From the NCBI GenBank assembly GCA_025980765.1, contig JAICXB010000040.1:1-32349 (forward strand): a DNA stretch of 32,349 nucleotides, written 5' to 3'. The DNA comes from Terriglobales bacterium (GTDB lineage Bacteria; Acidobacteriota; Terriglobia; Terriglobales; Acidobacteriaceae). How positions within the stretch are numbered: position 1 is the stretch's first letter; the number at the start of each line of letters is the position of its first letter. The position numbers and the translations under genes were made by a program. Below the pieces are notes generated by a model, which saw nothing but the letters and a program-made list of their open reading frames with translations, was not told the origin of the DNA and did not search any database. Of the stretch, positions 1-8,696 are shown piece by piece.

Positions 1-47
1 CCCTGTCACGGCAGAGGTCGCGAGTTCGAGTCTCGTCGTCCCCGCCA
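1..47 (+). tRNA. tRNA-Asp (GTC), 3' part, cut by window edge
   Basis: The anticodon loop CTGTCAC (anticodon GTC), the 3' half of the anticodon stem (GGCAG), a T-arm with GTTCGAGT-type loop and a stem pairing GCGAG/CTCGT, the 3' acceptor strand and an encoded terminal CCA at 45-47 are all visible. The arrangement matches bacterial tRNA-Asp closely. The D-arm and the 5' acceptor strand lie outside the window. Confidence 0.9.
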
Positions 48-94
48 TTTCTTTTCAAACACTTCTAACAGCAGCTGTGCTTTGCGTCCTGCTC

Positions 95-2068
95 CTAGTG
101 TCCAGTTCTTTGCTGTGACGTTTGGGGCACAACAGTGATCGTCAGCGATGATGGATATTCGTGGGAATGATGGATGGAGTTGTGCGCCACCACTCCCTTG
201 CTTTCATCGTAATTATTTCCGCCGGTATTCAGGTTGCGATCGAAACGCGGAAAGTTGCTGCTTGAGACTTCAATGCGAATACGGTGGCCTGCGGGGAAAT
301 AGTTGCTGGTCACCATGGGCTGAAATTCGATCTTGTAAACCTTCCCAGATTCCATCCAGACTGGCGGCTTATCGTAGCCGTCGCGATAACGCGCGCGCTG
401 AATGTTTTCGTCGAGATTGTAGGCCGGGCCTTCTCCCGGGTAGACGTCGATCACCTTGACTGTAAAATCGGTATCTTTCGCGTCGGACGAAGCATAGAGC
501 GTCACATCAATCGGCCCGCTTACCTCGACGCCCTGTTTCAACGGTTCCGTCGTGAAGACGAGGATGTCTGCGCGTGACTCCATTGGCCGCTGGTCGAAGG
601 CCCCTCCTGTGACTGCGGTCCCGGTGCAACACACGTTGCCACCATAGGAAGGAACGGGGTTCATCGGATCGTAGGTGAAGCTGTCCGGCATATCCGCCGC
701 CGGACTCGCATCGCCAAGCACGCCGTCGCCATTGAGCGAGTTAGCGTGTCCTCCGCTTTGGAGGTACAACGTCATTCGTTGCGCGCCCTTCGGTGGCCAC
801 GTGTCCGAAGACTGCCATTTGTTGAGTCCCATGGTGAAGTACTGCACTTTCGGCGTCTTCTCCAGCAGCCCGTTGTTTTCCCCTTTCAGGAAACGGTCGA
901 ACCAGCCGTAAGTGAGCGCATCATAGTCGAGGCGGGCATCGCCCATGTCGCGCTCGCCAACCACCGTGTCTTCCGTCGCCCGTTTGTACGAGCAATGCAG
1001 AACGGGAGCAATCACCGCATATTGCTCATTAGCTACTTCCCCTTTAGCCGTGCTGCGCACGTAGTTGTAAGCCGCCAAATTCGGTCCAATCGAGACGTCG
1101 TACCAGGTCATAAGCCACAGGCCGGGAACATTGATGGGCATGTTGTCATGCCAGAGTCCACCCTTGTACCAGGCGGGGTCGTTGGGCGTGCGTCGAATCA
1201 TTGCACCGCCAGTTGGCACCGGCATCGGATCGGCGAAAATCCCGTGTGGGCCTCCGACTGCCTCGATGATGTCCTCTTCCGGCAAGTGACGAAGAGCTTT
1301 TGCCCAGTCCACGGGAGGAAGCTGCTGCGCGAGATCGAATGCCCGCGAAGCACGCACGAGGTCGGGCTGTGAAGTGTCGGCGGGGAACATCGGCCGAACC
1401 TGGTTCTGTTCGCCGTACAACCAGGCAATGAATAGCATCTGCACAGCGCCGCCGCGGAACCAGTTTCCCTGCTCGTAATAGGGCTTCACCCGACCGACGC
1501 CCGCTCCAAAGCTCTCGGGAATAATCGCGTTGAGAGCGGGATTTCCCATGGCCGCCACCCCGAGTTGCCATTCCGCGGTCGATGAGCAGCCAATCAGTCC
1601 TACTTTGCCGTTCGACCAAGGCTGCGAGGACATCCACGTAATCTCGTCGTAGCCATCCGTACGCGGTGGGCCAAGGATGTCATAGTTGCCTTCGGAGAAG
1701 AAATGGCCGCGCTCTTCCATCTCCACATACGCATAGCCGCGCTTCACGGCGTCGAGTTCCGTCGTCATGTCGCGGGGGACCCCGTTACGAACGTCCCAGT
1801 AGTTGAAGTTGTAGGGAGTACGCACGAAGATGATCGGATACCTCTTCGAGGTGTCCTTCGGACGATAGACATCGGCTGCCATTCGCTTTCCATCTTTCAT
1901 GGGGATCATCAGCTTGCGGTCGATAATCGCGATGGACTCGAGTTCTTTCTCGATGTGGTTGCGCTTGGCGATCTCTTCGGCCGTCAGTGGCGCGCGTTGC
2001 TGTTGTGCAATTAGCGACCAGGGAAAGAACAAAAGCAGGAACAGCCAGAGCCGAAACGCCCTCTTCAT
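95..2068 (-). CDS. secreted CocE/NonD family hydrolase (X-Pro dipeptidyl-peptidase S15-like)
   Basis: A 657-aa alpha/beta-hydrolase of the S15/CocE type, which cleaves acyl esters or Xaa-Pro peptides. The start at 2068 is chosen because a GGAGG lies about 9 nt upstream and the protein then opens with a typical signal peptide ([15 protein letters not shown]...), so it should act outside the cytoplasm. The N-terminal part holds the hydrolase fold with the nucleophile elbow GCSSTAEW near residue 162. The C-terminal part (about residue 400 on) looks like the jelly-roll domain of the family and ends with the conserved [10 protein letters not shown] and [11 protein letters not shown] segments that close such proteins. 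The substrate cannot be told from sequence. An upstream ATG at 2110 would place the signal peptide internally and is less likely. Confidence 0.85.
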   Translation of the reverse strand: MKRAFRLWLFLLLFFPWSLIAQQQRAPLTAEEIAKRNHIEKELESIAIIDRKLMIPMKDGKRMAADVYRPKDTSKRYPIIFVRTPYNFNYWDVRNGVPRDMTTELDAVKRGYAYVEMEERGHFFSEGNYDILGPPRTDGYDEITWMSSQPWSNGKVGLIGCSSTAEWQLGVAAMGNPALNAIIPESFGAGVGRVKPYYEQGNWFRGGAVQMLFIAWLYGEQNQVRPMFPADTSQPDLVRASRAFDLAQQLPPVDWAKALRHLPEEDIIEAVGGPHGIFADPMPVPTGGAMIRRTPNDPAWYKGGLWHDNMPINVPGLWLMTWYDVSIGPNLAAYNYVRSTAKGEVANEQYAVIAPVLHCSYKRATEDTVVGERDMGDARLDYDALTYGWFDRFLKGENNGLLEKTPKVQYFTMGLNKWQSSDTWPPKGAQRMTLYLQSGGHANSLNGDGVLGDASPAADMPDSFTYDPMNPVPSYGGNVCCTGTAVTGGAFDQRPMESRADILVFTTEPLKQGVEVSGPIDVTLYASSDAKDTDFTVKVIDVYPGEGPAYNLDENIQRARYRDGYDKPPVWMESGKVYKIEFQPMVTSNYFPAGHRIRIEVSSSNFPRFDRNLNTGGNNYDESKGVVAHNSIHHSHEYPSSLTITVVPQTSQQRTGH

Positions 2069-2173
2069 GTCGCGGTCCTCCGTGAGAGGAGGCATTGTAG
2101 CAGGCGGCATGACCCCGCTGTACCTATCGCCCTCAAAGAATTGTTGAGAAAACCCTCTCTTGAGGAAAGCATG

Positions 2174-3148
2174 CTACTGCGGTCGTCGGGTTACCGCCAC
2201 CAAATCTGTGATGACCTGCGCAATGCGTTTGAGGTTTTCTTCTGCAACTGAGACATATTCATTCGCGGTTGCGTGGGAGACAATTGCCATGCAATTTGTG
2301 ACCGCTTGAAGCGGATTGTTGATCTGATGTGCCAGCCGGTTCGCCAATTCCAGGTCCTTGGCCATCTGTTGGGCTCTTTCTGACTTCTTCCTCGCGCGAA
2401 CGTCCCGCATAATGGCCGAAAATCCCTTGTATTCGTCAACAGGCTCGACAAGCGGCGTCATGTTAATAGACACATGGATCGGCGTGTTTTGATTGTCCTT
2501 TACGATTGCCTCATGCTGGACAGATTGTCCGGAGCGAAGTCTCTGTACGCTTGCGTCAAACATCTCAGATCCTTCAGGGAGCACCATCAGGTCACGAAAG
2601 CTCTGTCCCACGGCCTCGGCGGCGTTATAACCGAACAAGGCTTCAGCTCCGCGATTCCATCCAGTTAAAATCGACTTGGCATCTGCGAGAACGATGGCGT
2701 CGCTGGTATTCTCCACCAGCCAAGACCACCGCTCAGCTCTCCGACGTTCCAGCAGCAGCTCGCGCTCGTATCTGCGACGCTCTCGAATATCGAAGATACT
2801 GGTGAGAATTAGAGCCGGCTCTCCGGATTCGTCAGCCTGAATCTTGGAATTCACCAGTGCCGGCAGATGAGATCCATCCGAGCACAAGAAATCAACGGTG
2901 ATTTCGTTCACAAAACCCTGCATGCGCAGCAGCGGCGAAAAGTGTGTCTCATAAAAGATCGCCGACGGCCGCGTCAGCAATTCTTGAAATTTCTTTCGAT
3001 GTACAAGTTCGGAACTGGCGTGTCCCGTCCAATCGAGGAAGGTCTGGTTTACCTTCGTGATCGTACCCTCAGGCAAAGTAAACAGGTAAGCGCAAGGAGC
3101 AGCTTCAAACAGCTGCAACGCTGCCGAAATTTCGATTTCGCTGATCAC
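2174..3148 (-). CDS. PAS-PAS-HisKA protein without ATPase domain, partner of RsbQ-like hydrolase
   Basis: A 324-aa cytoplasmic signalling protein. Two PAS domains are seen: about residues 8-120 (LFEAAPCAYLFTLPEG) and about 140-255 (WLVENTSDAIVLADAKS). They are followed by a HisKA-like dimerisation helix with the H-box LAHQINNPLQAV (His about 274). The protein ends about 50 residues after that His, so the HATPase domain of a histidine kinase is absent, and the 63 nt to the next gene cannot encode one. The GTG start at 3148 overlaps the TGA of the RsbQ-like gene (GTGA), so the two are translationally coupled. A longer frame with an ATG at 3337 would lie inside the upstream gene and is rejected. 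By analogy with RsbQ-RsbP, where the hydrolase signals to a PAS protein, this may sense a small molecule delivered by the hydrolase. That role is inferred. Confidence 0.75.
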   Translation of the reverse strand: MISEIEISAALQLFEAAPCAYLFTLPEGTITKVNQTFLDWTGHASSELVHRKKFQELLTRPSAIFYETHFSPLLRMQGFVNEITVDFLCSDGSHLPALVNSKIQADESGEPALILTSIFDIRERRRYERELLLERRRAERWSWLVENTSDAIVLADAKSILTGWNRGAEALFGYNAAEAVGQSFRDLMVLPEGSEMFDASVQRLRSGQSVQHEAIVKDNQNTPIHVSINMTPLVEPVDEYKGFSAIMRDVRARKKSERAQQMAKDLELANRLAHQINNPLQAVTNCMAIVSHATANEYVSVAEENLKRIAQVITDLVAVTRRPQ

Positions 3149-3972
3149 GAGGCAAAGGAGAGCTTTGCGGAAGCGGAGGAGCCCACAAGAAATTTCTGAA
3201 TGGAACGGATTGTTTCTTCGGGAGCGCTCAAGTTCGGACAGTGCCCTGTCGCCTTCATGATGACGAGTTCGCTGTTCGTAATTTCGCGATGCACAAATTC
3301 TCCGACGCTCAATGGGGCGATCACATCCTCGGAACACTGAAGTATGAGAGTCCGGCTGCGCACTTGTGCCAGGTCTTCTCGATTGTCGGAAAGAAAAGTT
3401 ACGCGGGCGAAAAACTTGGCAATTTGTGGATCGGTGCGGCAGAAACTGTTCTCGAGCTCAGCCGCAAGCTCCGGACGGTCCCCATTGGCCATGATTGCGG
3501 GCGCCATGGTCGAGGCCCATCCCAAATAATTCTGGTCTAACATGTCCAAAAGGCCATCAATCTCCGGCCGCTCAAAGCCTCCGACGTAGGAAACATCATT
3601 GATATAACGCGGCGACGGACCTACCAGGATGAGATTCTCAAAGAGTTCTGGCTCTCGAATGGCAGCTAGAACGCCAATCATTGAACTCACTGAATGCCCG
3701 ACGAAGGTGACGTTGCGCAGATCCAGTGCGTGGCAAATCTCCAGCACGTCTTCCGAGTATCCAGCTAAAGTTTGATATCTTCTGCGATCGAATGCAGCGA
3801 TGTCAGAATTCCCAGCCCCCACGTGGTCGAACAAAATGATTTTGTAATCCTGCTGGAACGCTGGCGCCACATAGCGCCACATATTCTGATCGCAGCCGTA
3901 GCCATGGGCGAAGATCATCGCTCTGCTGCCCTCGCCAAAGAGCTTCACATTATTTCTCTTCAGAATGGACAA
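3145..3972 (-). CDS. rsbQ: RsbQ-like alpha/beta hydrolase
   Basis: A 275-aa alpha/beta hydrolase that resembles Bacillus RsbQ along its whole length, including FAHGYGCDQNMW near the N-terminus, DHVGAGNSD, the nucleophile elbow GHSVSS, LVGPSPRYIND and a C-terminal GHCPNLSAPEETI that carries the catalytic His. RsbQ is needed for energy-stress activation of SigB through the PAS phosphatase RsbP, and plant strigolactone receptors are related. The start is a TTG at 3972 with AGAGGGG seven bases upstream. A second TTG at 3990 has no ribosome-binding site. The stop overlaps the start of the PAS protein gene, so the pair forms a sensory module. The ligand is unknown. Confidence 0.85.
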   Translation of the reverse strand: MSILKRNNVKLFGEGSRAMIFAHGYGCDQNMWRYVAPAFQQDYKIILFDHVGAGNSDIAAFDRRRYQTLAGYSEDVLEICHALDLRNVTFVGHSVSSMIGVLAAIREPELFENLILVGPSPRYINDVSYVGGFERPEIDGLLDMLDQNYLGWASTMAPAIMANGDRPELAAELENSFCRTDPQIAKFFARVTFLSDNREDLAQVRSRTLILQCSEDVIAPLSVGEFVHREITNSELVIMKATGHCPNLSAPEETIRSIQKFLVGSSASAKLSFAS

Positions 3973-4100
3973 CTTCAGGCCCCTCTTCAAGGCTCAACAT
4001 CAGTATCGCACGGGCTGCGCCGCCCGGGATTGAGGCCAAATCCGCACTTTGATGCGGTGTTTCTGCAAGTACAATGCTTGCAATTGAATGCGCATTGCTT

Positions 4101-4979
4101 CTACTTCCGGCCCGGCATTGAACTTTCAGTGGGTCTCTTGAGCATCTCAGCAGCTTCGGCCAAGGTGGTCCCCGGCGGCACTTCATGAAAGCCGGTCATT
4201 ATCTCGTGCTGCTGCTCTTTGATGGTCGCGAAGAATAGCGCGTGACCTGAGATGTGCACGTCGAGCTTGGTCATCTCCCAATGTCCGCCGCCAACGTCGG
4301 CCTGATCTACTTCGAACGTCCCGCCCTTGCTTAACTTTCCCAAAATACCGAAGCCAAAGTCGACGTCCTCAATGAGATGGCCGCTCAATCTCATCAAGCG
4401 CATGTCCTTTGAATCGATCAGGAGCATGCCTGCCATGGAGTGGAATACCTTCGCTTCCCGGGTTGGCGGATGGAATTTCGGGTTTGGTCGGAAACTGAAG
4501 CGAATTGTCCTCCCTTGTCGTCCGCGAGCGGTGTAGAGGAACGCGGAAGGAAGCATGCTTAAGAGGTCTGTCGCCTTTTTGCCGTCCTGCAGGACCTTCT
4601 CGTGCTCCTGTTTGCGATAGTCAGGATCGGAGAGAAATTTGTGCAATTCATCTTCACTCTTCTTTTCTTCGTCCGGAGTTGGCGGCTTTCCATTTACAGA
4701 GACCAAACGCCGCATCCAGCCCTCAGGAGTTTGCAGGACTTCGTCAATGGTGGTCCTTCCCTTGTCGGTGTTGCTGTCCTGGTACATCCAATAACTGTGA
4801 TCGTTCTTTGCCGCTCCAAGCTCGTTCTGGACCATCCGGTTCACCAACTGCGACGCAGACTGGGCGTCTAAGGATCCCGGCCACAGCACCACCGCACAAA
4901 TGGCAATCAGCGACTTAGACAGGATCTGATCAATCCTGCTGGTGTGGTGCCGAACTCGGGCTTCCCAGAATGGGATCAT
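4101..4979 (-). CDS. exported protein of unknown function
   Basis: A 292-aa protein with a likely signal peptide: a basic N-terminus followed by SLIAICAVVLWPGSLDAQ at about residues 22-40. AGGA lies seven bases before the ATG. The mature part is soluble. It contains phrases such as RFSFRPNPKFHPPTREAKVF and MAGMLLIDSKDMRLMRLSGHLIEDVDFGFG, which look like the beta-strand repeats of periplasmic LolA/outer-membrane-lipoprotein-sorting folds seen in many exported acidobacterial proteins. No catalytic motif is recognised. It is separated by 128 nt from the RsbQ-like gene and there is no sign of a joint function. The LolA-like suggestion is weak. Confidence 0.65.
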   Translation of the reverse strand: MIPFWEARVRHHTSRIDQILSKSLIAICAVVLWPGSLDAQSASQLVNRMVQNELGAAKNDHSYWMYQDSNTDKGRTTIDEVLQTPEGWMRRLVSVNGKPPTPDEEKKSEDELHKFLSDPDYRKQEHEKVLQDGKKATDLLSMLPSAFLYTARGRQGRTIRFSFRPNPKFHPPTREAKVFHSMAGMLLIDSKDMRLMRLSGHLIEDVDFGFGILGKLSKGGTFEVDQADVGGGHWEMTKLDVHISGHALFFATIKEQQHEIMTGFHEVPPGTTLAEAAEMLKRPTESSMPGRK

Positions 4980-5169
4980 GCTTCTTCCTGCTTTGAACGA
5001 ATCGACGGGTCCTGGTACGCCGTTAGAACTGACGATCTCTTTCGTCCGCGCACTCCGTGTTGCTTTTCAACTACATGGATGGTTGCAGGAATCGGGAGGA
5101 TGTCGGTTTTCTAAATGAGTTCCCGAAAAGGATCCATCGCCGGCGTGGAACATCGTCGAAATGCGAAAA

Positions 5170-5850
5170 CTAAACAGCCGTCGCGCTCTGGGAAACAAGC
5201 CGCTGCGACTGGATAAAACTACTCAGCTCGTCGATGCCCTTCCCCGTTTTCGCCGACACTTCAAAGACGCGCATGCCCGGACGAACGCTCTGGATATTAC
5301 GATGCGCCAGTTCGAGATCAAATTCGGCGGCGCCGGCCAGGTCCATTTTCGTAATGATGGCGGCATCTGCGGTGTTGAAGATGGTGGGATACTTCAGCGG
5401 TTTATCCTCGCCTTCGGTTGCTGAGAGCAGCACGAAACGCAGGTCTTCGCCTAGATCGTAGCTGGACGGACAGACCAGGTTGCCGACGTTCTCGATGAAG
5501 AGCACATCTACCTTGTTCAACTCCCAATCCTCTAGCGCCGATTCGACCATGTGTGCATCGAGATGACACACCGTTCCGGTAGTAATCTGCTTTGTTTGAG
5601 GCGCGGTACGCATGAGCCGCGCGGCATCATTTTCTGTGGCCAGATCTCCGACCAGAGCTGCCACGCGAACTTTTTCACCGACCCGCGCGAGAATTTTTTC
5701 CAGCATTGTGGTTTTGCCCGAACCGGGACTTGAAACGAAGCTCACCACCAGAACGCCGGCCTCGTGGAATCGTGTTCGTAACGAGCGGGCGAGCAGATCG
5801 TTTTGTTTGAGAATGTTTTCACGTACTTCCACCAGACGAGGACGGTTCAT
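5170..5850 (-). CDS. hypB: hydrogenase nickel-incorporation GTPase HypB
   Basis: A 226-aa SIMIBI-class GTPase that, with HypA, delivers Ni to the hydrogenase large subunit. The P-loop is at about residues 41-48 (SPGSGKTT), the G-domain metal site at CHLDAH (Cys95, His96) and Cys127 (NLVCPSSYDLGE), and the base-specifying motif is TKMD (167-170). The N-terminal CxxCGC motif of the E. coli protein and the His-rich stretch of nickel-storing HypBs are both missing, so this is the short form that depends on HypA for Ni. Its ATG overlaps the hypA stop by 4 nt (ATGA). It is the last gene of the structural operon. Confidence 0.95.
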   Translation of the reverse strand: MNRPRLVEVRENILKQNDLLARSLRTRFHEAGVLVVSFVSSPGSGKTTMLEKILARVGEKVRVAALVGDLATENDAARLMRTAPQTKQITTGTVCHLDAHMVESALEDWELNKVDVLFIENVGNLVCPSSYDLGEDLRFVLLSATEGEDKPLKYPTIFNTADAAIITKMDLAGAAEFDLELAHRNIQSVRPGMRVFEVSAKTGKGIDELSSFIQSQRLVSQSATAV

Positions 5851-6194
5851 TCCACAAGCTCCACGGCACGAAGTTCGAGTTCTCTTCCATGCACGATCTC
5901 AGGCGACGGCGTTCCGCAATCGGAACAGCACAACTGCTGGATTGAGACCGCTTGCTTTTCCGATCGGCAACTCGGGCACTCGAGCGAGATCGGCACCTCG
6001 GTAATCTCCAGCCGGCAACCCGAGAGTTGGGATTCCTCGCACGCGACTTCGAAGGCGAACCGAAGCGCCTCGACATCCACTCCCGATAGCGGCCCAATAC
6101 GCAGATACACTGCCTCCACACGGGCATCGCCACGGGCGCGGCTTTCTTCCAGCACGCGATCCAGGATGCTCATTGCAATGGAAAGCTCATGCAT
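5847..6194 (-). CDS. hypA: hydrogenase nickel-incorporation protein HypA
   Basis: A 115-aa metallochaperone. The N-terminal Met-His-Glu (MHELSIA) supplies the Ni ligands, and a zinc ribbon is formed by CPSC (Cys73, Cys76) and CSDC (Cys90, Cys93). Length and layout are typical of HypA. It lies 13 nt after the 40-aa membrane protein gene and overlaps hypB by 4 nt, fitting its role as HypB's partner in Ni insertion. Confidence 0.95.
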   Translation of the reverse strand: MHELSIAMSILDRVLEESRARGDARVEAVYLRIGPLSGVDVEALRFAFEVACEESQLSGCRLEITEVPISLECPSCRSEKQAVSIQQLCCSDCGTPSPEIVHGRELELRAVELVE

Positions 6195-6207
6195 GGTCGC
6201 CTGCGCA

Positions 6208-6330
6208 TTACATCGATTCGATTTTCAGGTATCGCTTAAAGTCGGGCGCCAATGAAATCAGAGCCGCCGCAGCCACCACGGCCGCAAAAGCACCCACGAG
6301 CTTCAGCAAACTTCCACCGGTTGAACTCAT
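6208..6330 (-). CDS. 40-aa single-membrane-segment protein in hydrogenase operon (DUF6893-like?)
   Basis: A small gene with a good ribosome-binding site (GGGGAG seven bases before the ATG). The product begins MSSTGGSLLKLVG, has an Ala/Val-rich hydrophobic stretch at about residues 9-29 and ends PDFKRYLKIESM. The PD-x-x-RYL-x-I-x-SM ending recalls the short membrane proteins grouped as DUF6893 in actinobacteria; this match is from memory. It fits exactly between the maturation protease gene (23 nt upstream) and hypA (13 nt downstream), so it is surely translated with them. A membrane-anchoring or assembly role for the otherwise soluble hydrogenase is possible but is inference. Confidence 0.7.
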   Translation of the reverse strand: MSSTGGSLLKLVGAFAAVVAAAALISLAPDFKRYLKIESM

Positions 6331-6353
6331 CGCTTTTCTCCCCTTTTTCTCTC

Positions 6354-6845
6354 CTATATTGCAACTGCATTGACGCATTCCGAAGCAAGGCGCAATGCCA
6401 AATTCGCCGCCTCATCGATCGATGCCGCTACTGCGGGACTTAGACCCATTCGGCCACCTTCACCGCCCAGGTCTTCCGGCTCGCAACCAATCACCACCGT
6501 GCGCGGCGCCCGCGAACCCATCGCGCTTATCAAATCGAGAGCCCGGACGGGATGCATGCCATGCGGCTCCAAGGACATTCGAGCTTCCGTGTTGTCGTTC
6601 GCTTTGTGCTCGATAACGTAGACCGTACCCGGAACGCCGCCGCGCTGGGTGGCATCAAGTAGAACCACAAGCTCCCACGGTTCCATCAGTGCATATGCCA
6701 GATCGAAGCCGCGAATGCCGAAATCCCTTGCGCAAACCTGTTCCGGAAGCTCGCGCTGGCTGAGGCTGCGCAACACCTCGACTCCGAAGGCATCGTCTCC
6801 GAGGAAGATGTTTCCCACTCCCGCGATCAGGACTTTGCCGCTCAT
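6354..6845 (-). CDS. [NiFe]-hydrogenase maturation endopeptidase (HyaD/HybD family)
   Basis: A 163-aa protease of the M52 family that removes the C-terminal extension of the large subunit after Ni insertion. The N-terminal VLIAGVGNIFLGDDAFG motif is diagnostic. The probable Ni-sensing ligands are Asp17, Asp64 (LLDATQRG) and a His at 95 or 98 (EPHGMHPV). The ATG overlaps the stop of the 106-aa gene by 4 nt. Its substrate is presumably the large subunit encoded at 10081-11898, which carries a cleavable tail. Confidence 0.93.
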   Translation of the reverse strand: MSGKVLIAGVGNIFLGDDAFGVEVLRSLSQRELPEQVCARDFGIRGFDLAYALMEPWELVVLLDATQRGGVPGTVYVIEHKANDNTEARMSLEPHGMHPVRALDLISAMGSRAPRTVVIGCEPEDLGGEGGRMGLSPAVAASIDEAANLALRLASECVNAVAI

Positions 6846-7162
6846 GGCTTATTTTCCTCCAGCGCTTCCAGACTTACCGGCTCAACTTCCTCGGGCAGAA
6901 AGAAGAAACGGTGTCCCGGCTGGCGCAAGGCCCCAAAATCTTTTCCCGGATCGTCATCGATGATCACCGCGAGATGGATTTGGTTCTCAAAATCTTCCTC
7001 GATGGCTTCAATGGTCGCGACTTTGCCCGTAAGCGCCAGATCGAGGATGTCGGCGCGTTTCTGCGGCCACAGGCGGACGCGATCTCCTTTGCGCAGCTCC
7101 ACTCCAAACACCTGCACGCTTTCCCGAATTGGAGCGCTGGCAAACGGGTTCCAGTCGTTCAT
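6842..7162 (-). CDS. 106-aa conserved hydrogenase-operon protein, function unknown
   Basis: A 106-aa acidic soluble protein starting MNDWNPFAS. The start at 7162 gives an ATGA overlap with the upstream gene; a longer frame from 7192 would lie inside it. It has no cysteines. The middle reads as a small beta barrel (VELRKGDRVRLWPQKRADILD, GKVATIEAIEEDFENQIHLAV), which loosely recalls SH3-like folds, then HRFFFLPEEVEPV. It is sandwiched between the 299-aa protein and the endopeptidase gene with 4-nt overlaps on both sides, which argues for a role in assembly or function of this hydrogenase. I recognise the type from group 1h clusters but know no assigned function. Confidence 0.75.
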   Translation of the reverse strand: MNDWNPFASAPIRESVQVFGVELRKGDRVRLWPQKRADILDLALTGKVATIEAIEEDFENQIHLAVIIDDDPGKDFGALRQPGHRFFFLPEEVEPVSLEALEENKP

Positions 7163-8058
7163 CGCTTCGCCTCCGAACGCGCAACTTCGCACATCCTTCC
7201 ATGCAACCCGGAAAGCTCTGCACGCGACAGAGCCTCTGTACGTTCGAGAATCTGGCTGGCCGGGCCGCCTCTTGCGCGAATCTCATCTTTCTCGGAATCG
7301 CTGAGCGTGAGTACCCGCAGGCTGAGCATCTCATCAATTTCAGAACTGTCAAAGAAATCGCCTTTGCTTTGGGCTGCGATCTTGGGATAGTCGTACAGAA
7401 TGATGGGGGAGAGCAGCATTGCCTTTCGCTCGCCTTCTTCGCCGATCATTACGGGAAAGATTCCAACCTGCTTGCAGTTAGAGACAAGAGTGCGAAGTTC
7501 GTCGGGAGGATCCAGCAATGAAATGAACTCCCCGCCTTCGACTGTGACCACGGCGTGAGCGGCGATCAGCGCCCGTGTGAGTGCCTGGTCACGGTTAAGA
7601 CCAGCTTGCGGCAGTTGACTTTGATTTGAAATTCGCACACTCAACTTCGACCATTGGTCGCTAGTCTCCGTATTGATTTGGATGCTGCCGGCAATTGGTT
7701 CACAGATGGCGCTTCCGTCGGGTCCGAAGCTAAATTCCACATTGGTCCCTGTGTGAACTACCTCGCGCAGAGGCCGCCGCGCGATCACATTCCGTTCCAG
7801 AACGCCGGTTGCGGACTCGCCTAGCTGCAGAAAACGGGCTTCGACGGCGATGACGGAATCCTCATTTGCGAGCAGCACCAGTTGTGCCTGTAGTCGATCC
7901 GATTCCCCGGGATTTTCCTGTACATACTTTGGCGGCAGCAACGTACCAAAGCTCCACCCTTGCGAACGGTTCTTGAGGGCCGACCGCCGATAGGGGTAGA
8001 GCATGTAGCCTTCGTACAACACGGCGTTAGCCACGGCGCGTATAGCATCGAGATTCAT
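7159..8058 (-). CDS. 299-aa conserved hydrogenase-operon protein, function unknown
   Basis: A soluble 299-aa protein. The N-terminus has a striking motif (NAVLYEGYMLYPYRRSALKN) followed by WSFGTLLPP. The C-terminal third has LLSPIILYDYPKIAAQSKGD then FFDSSEIDEMLSLRVLTL and ILERTEAL. I have seen this combination in group 1h hydrogenase clusters of actinobacteria, where the protein is listed as hypothetical or as a putative maturation factor. There is no cysteine cluster, nucleotide-binding loop or membrane segment. The gene overlaps both neighbours by 4 nt. A dedicated chaperone or structural factor is the best guess. Confidence 0.8.
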   Translation of the reverse strand: MNLDAIRAVANAVLYEGYMLYPYRRSALKNRSQGWSFGTLLPPKYVQENPGESDRLQAQLVLLANEDSVIAVEARFLQLGESATGVLERNVIARRPLREVVHTGTNVEFSFGPDGSAICEPIAGSIQINTETSDQWSKLSVRISNQSQLPQAGLNRDQALTRALIAAHAVVTVEGGEFISLLDPPDELRTLVSNCKQVGIFPVMIGEEGERKAMLLSPIILYDYPKIAAQSKGDFFDSSEIDEMLSLRVLTLSDSEKDEIRARGGPASQILERTEALSRAELSGLHGRMCEVARSEAKR

Positions 8059-8696
8059 CGCTTGTCCTCACCGGCCGCTGCGAGGACGTGTTCCATCATC
8101 TGCTCCCAGGTGGGCAGCCCGTTGCGGACCTTGTAGCGATAGAGGCGATCGAAAACGTCTTGCCGCAAATTGAGCCAGGCGGTGTTGGGATAATGCAGGC
8201 GCATGAGCTCTTTCCAGGTTTCGGCAGGAATTCGGCAGATTGCCTGCTTTGACCAGGCAATGGGCGCGATCTGCATGCCTTCAGCGGCGAGATAAAAAAT
8301 TGTTCCGCTGAAGAAGATCACAACCGGAATCTCGCCGTCCTCGACGGCATGGAAATACTTTGTCGCTGCGATGTTGAAATCGAAGGTGCAGGGCACGCGC
8401 AGATCCACCATTGTCGATCCGTGGAAGGCCGGGACCGTCGCGCTGAATGCAGTCCAGAACAACGGCTTCACCGTGCTGCCCCAGCGCTCAGGCTCGCCAA
8501 AGAGATCGCTGAGGGACGTCTTCTCGGTTGCGGAATAGCTTCGTGCAGCCGCCTCAATTTGGAACTGACAATTGAGCGCAACCGAATGAATCTCCTCCCC
8601 GCCGGCATTGAGCACTTTCAGCCGGAACAGCAGCACCGGAGTCGCTGAGCCTCTCATCGGCGCAACGGATTCAACCGCAAAACTCAGCTCAGGCAT
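8055..8696 (-). CDS. DUF6084-like hydrogenase-operon protein
   Basis: A 213-aa soluble protein. The start at 8696 (MPELSFAVESV) is preferred because the family begins this way and because it overlaps the upstream stop by only 8 nt; frames reaching 8795 run through the DUF5947-like gene. The N-terminal half looks like a beta sandwich (PVLLFRLKVLNAGGEEIHSV, CTFDFNIAATKYFHAV). The C-terminal half has W/Y-rich phrases (LHYPNTAWLNLRQDVFDRLY) and a helix. I recall the family as DUF6084, typical of group 1h hydrogenase operons, but cannot verify this here. The function is unknown. Confidence 0.78.
   Translation of the reverse strand: MPELSFAVESVAPMRGSATPVLLFRLKVLNAGGEEIHSVALNCQFQIEAAARSYSATEKTSLSDLFGEPERWGSTVKPLFWTAFSATVPAFHGSTMVDLRVPCTFDFNIAATKYFHAVEDGEIPVVIFFSGTIFYLAAEGMQIAPIAWSKQAICRIPAETWKELMRLHYPNTAWLNLRQDVFDRLYRYKVRNGLPTWEQMMEHVLAAAGEDKR

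Noticed and set aside
1..47. tRNA-Asp as an integration site for a genomic island
   Set aside because: No integrase gene and no repeat of the tRNA 3' end were seen in the window.
3145..3337. Longer start (ATG at 3337) for the PAS protein
   Set aside because: It would overlap the RsbQ-like gene by about 190 nt and the extra residues show no PAS-like or other family sequence.
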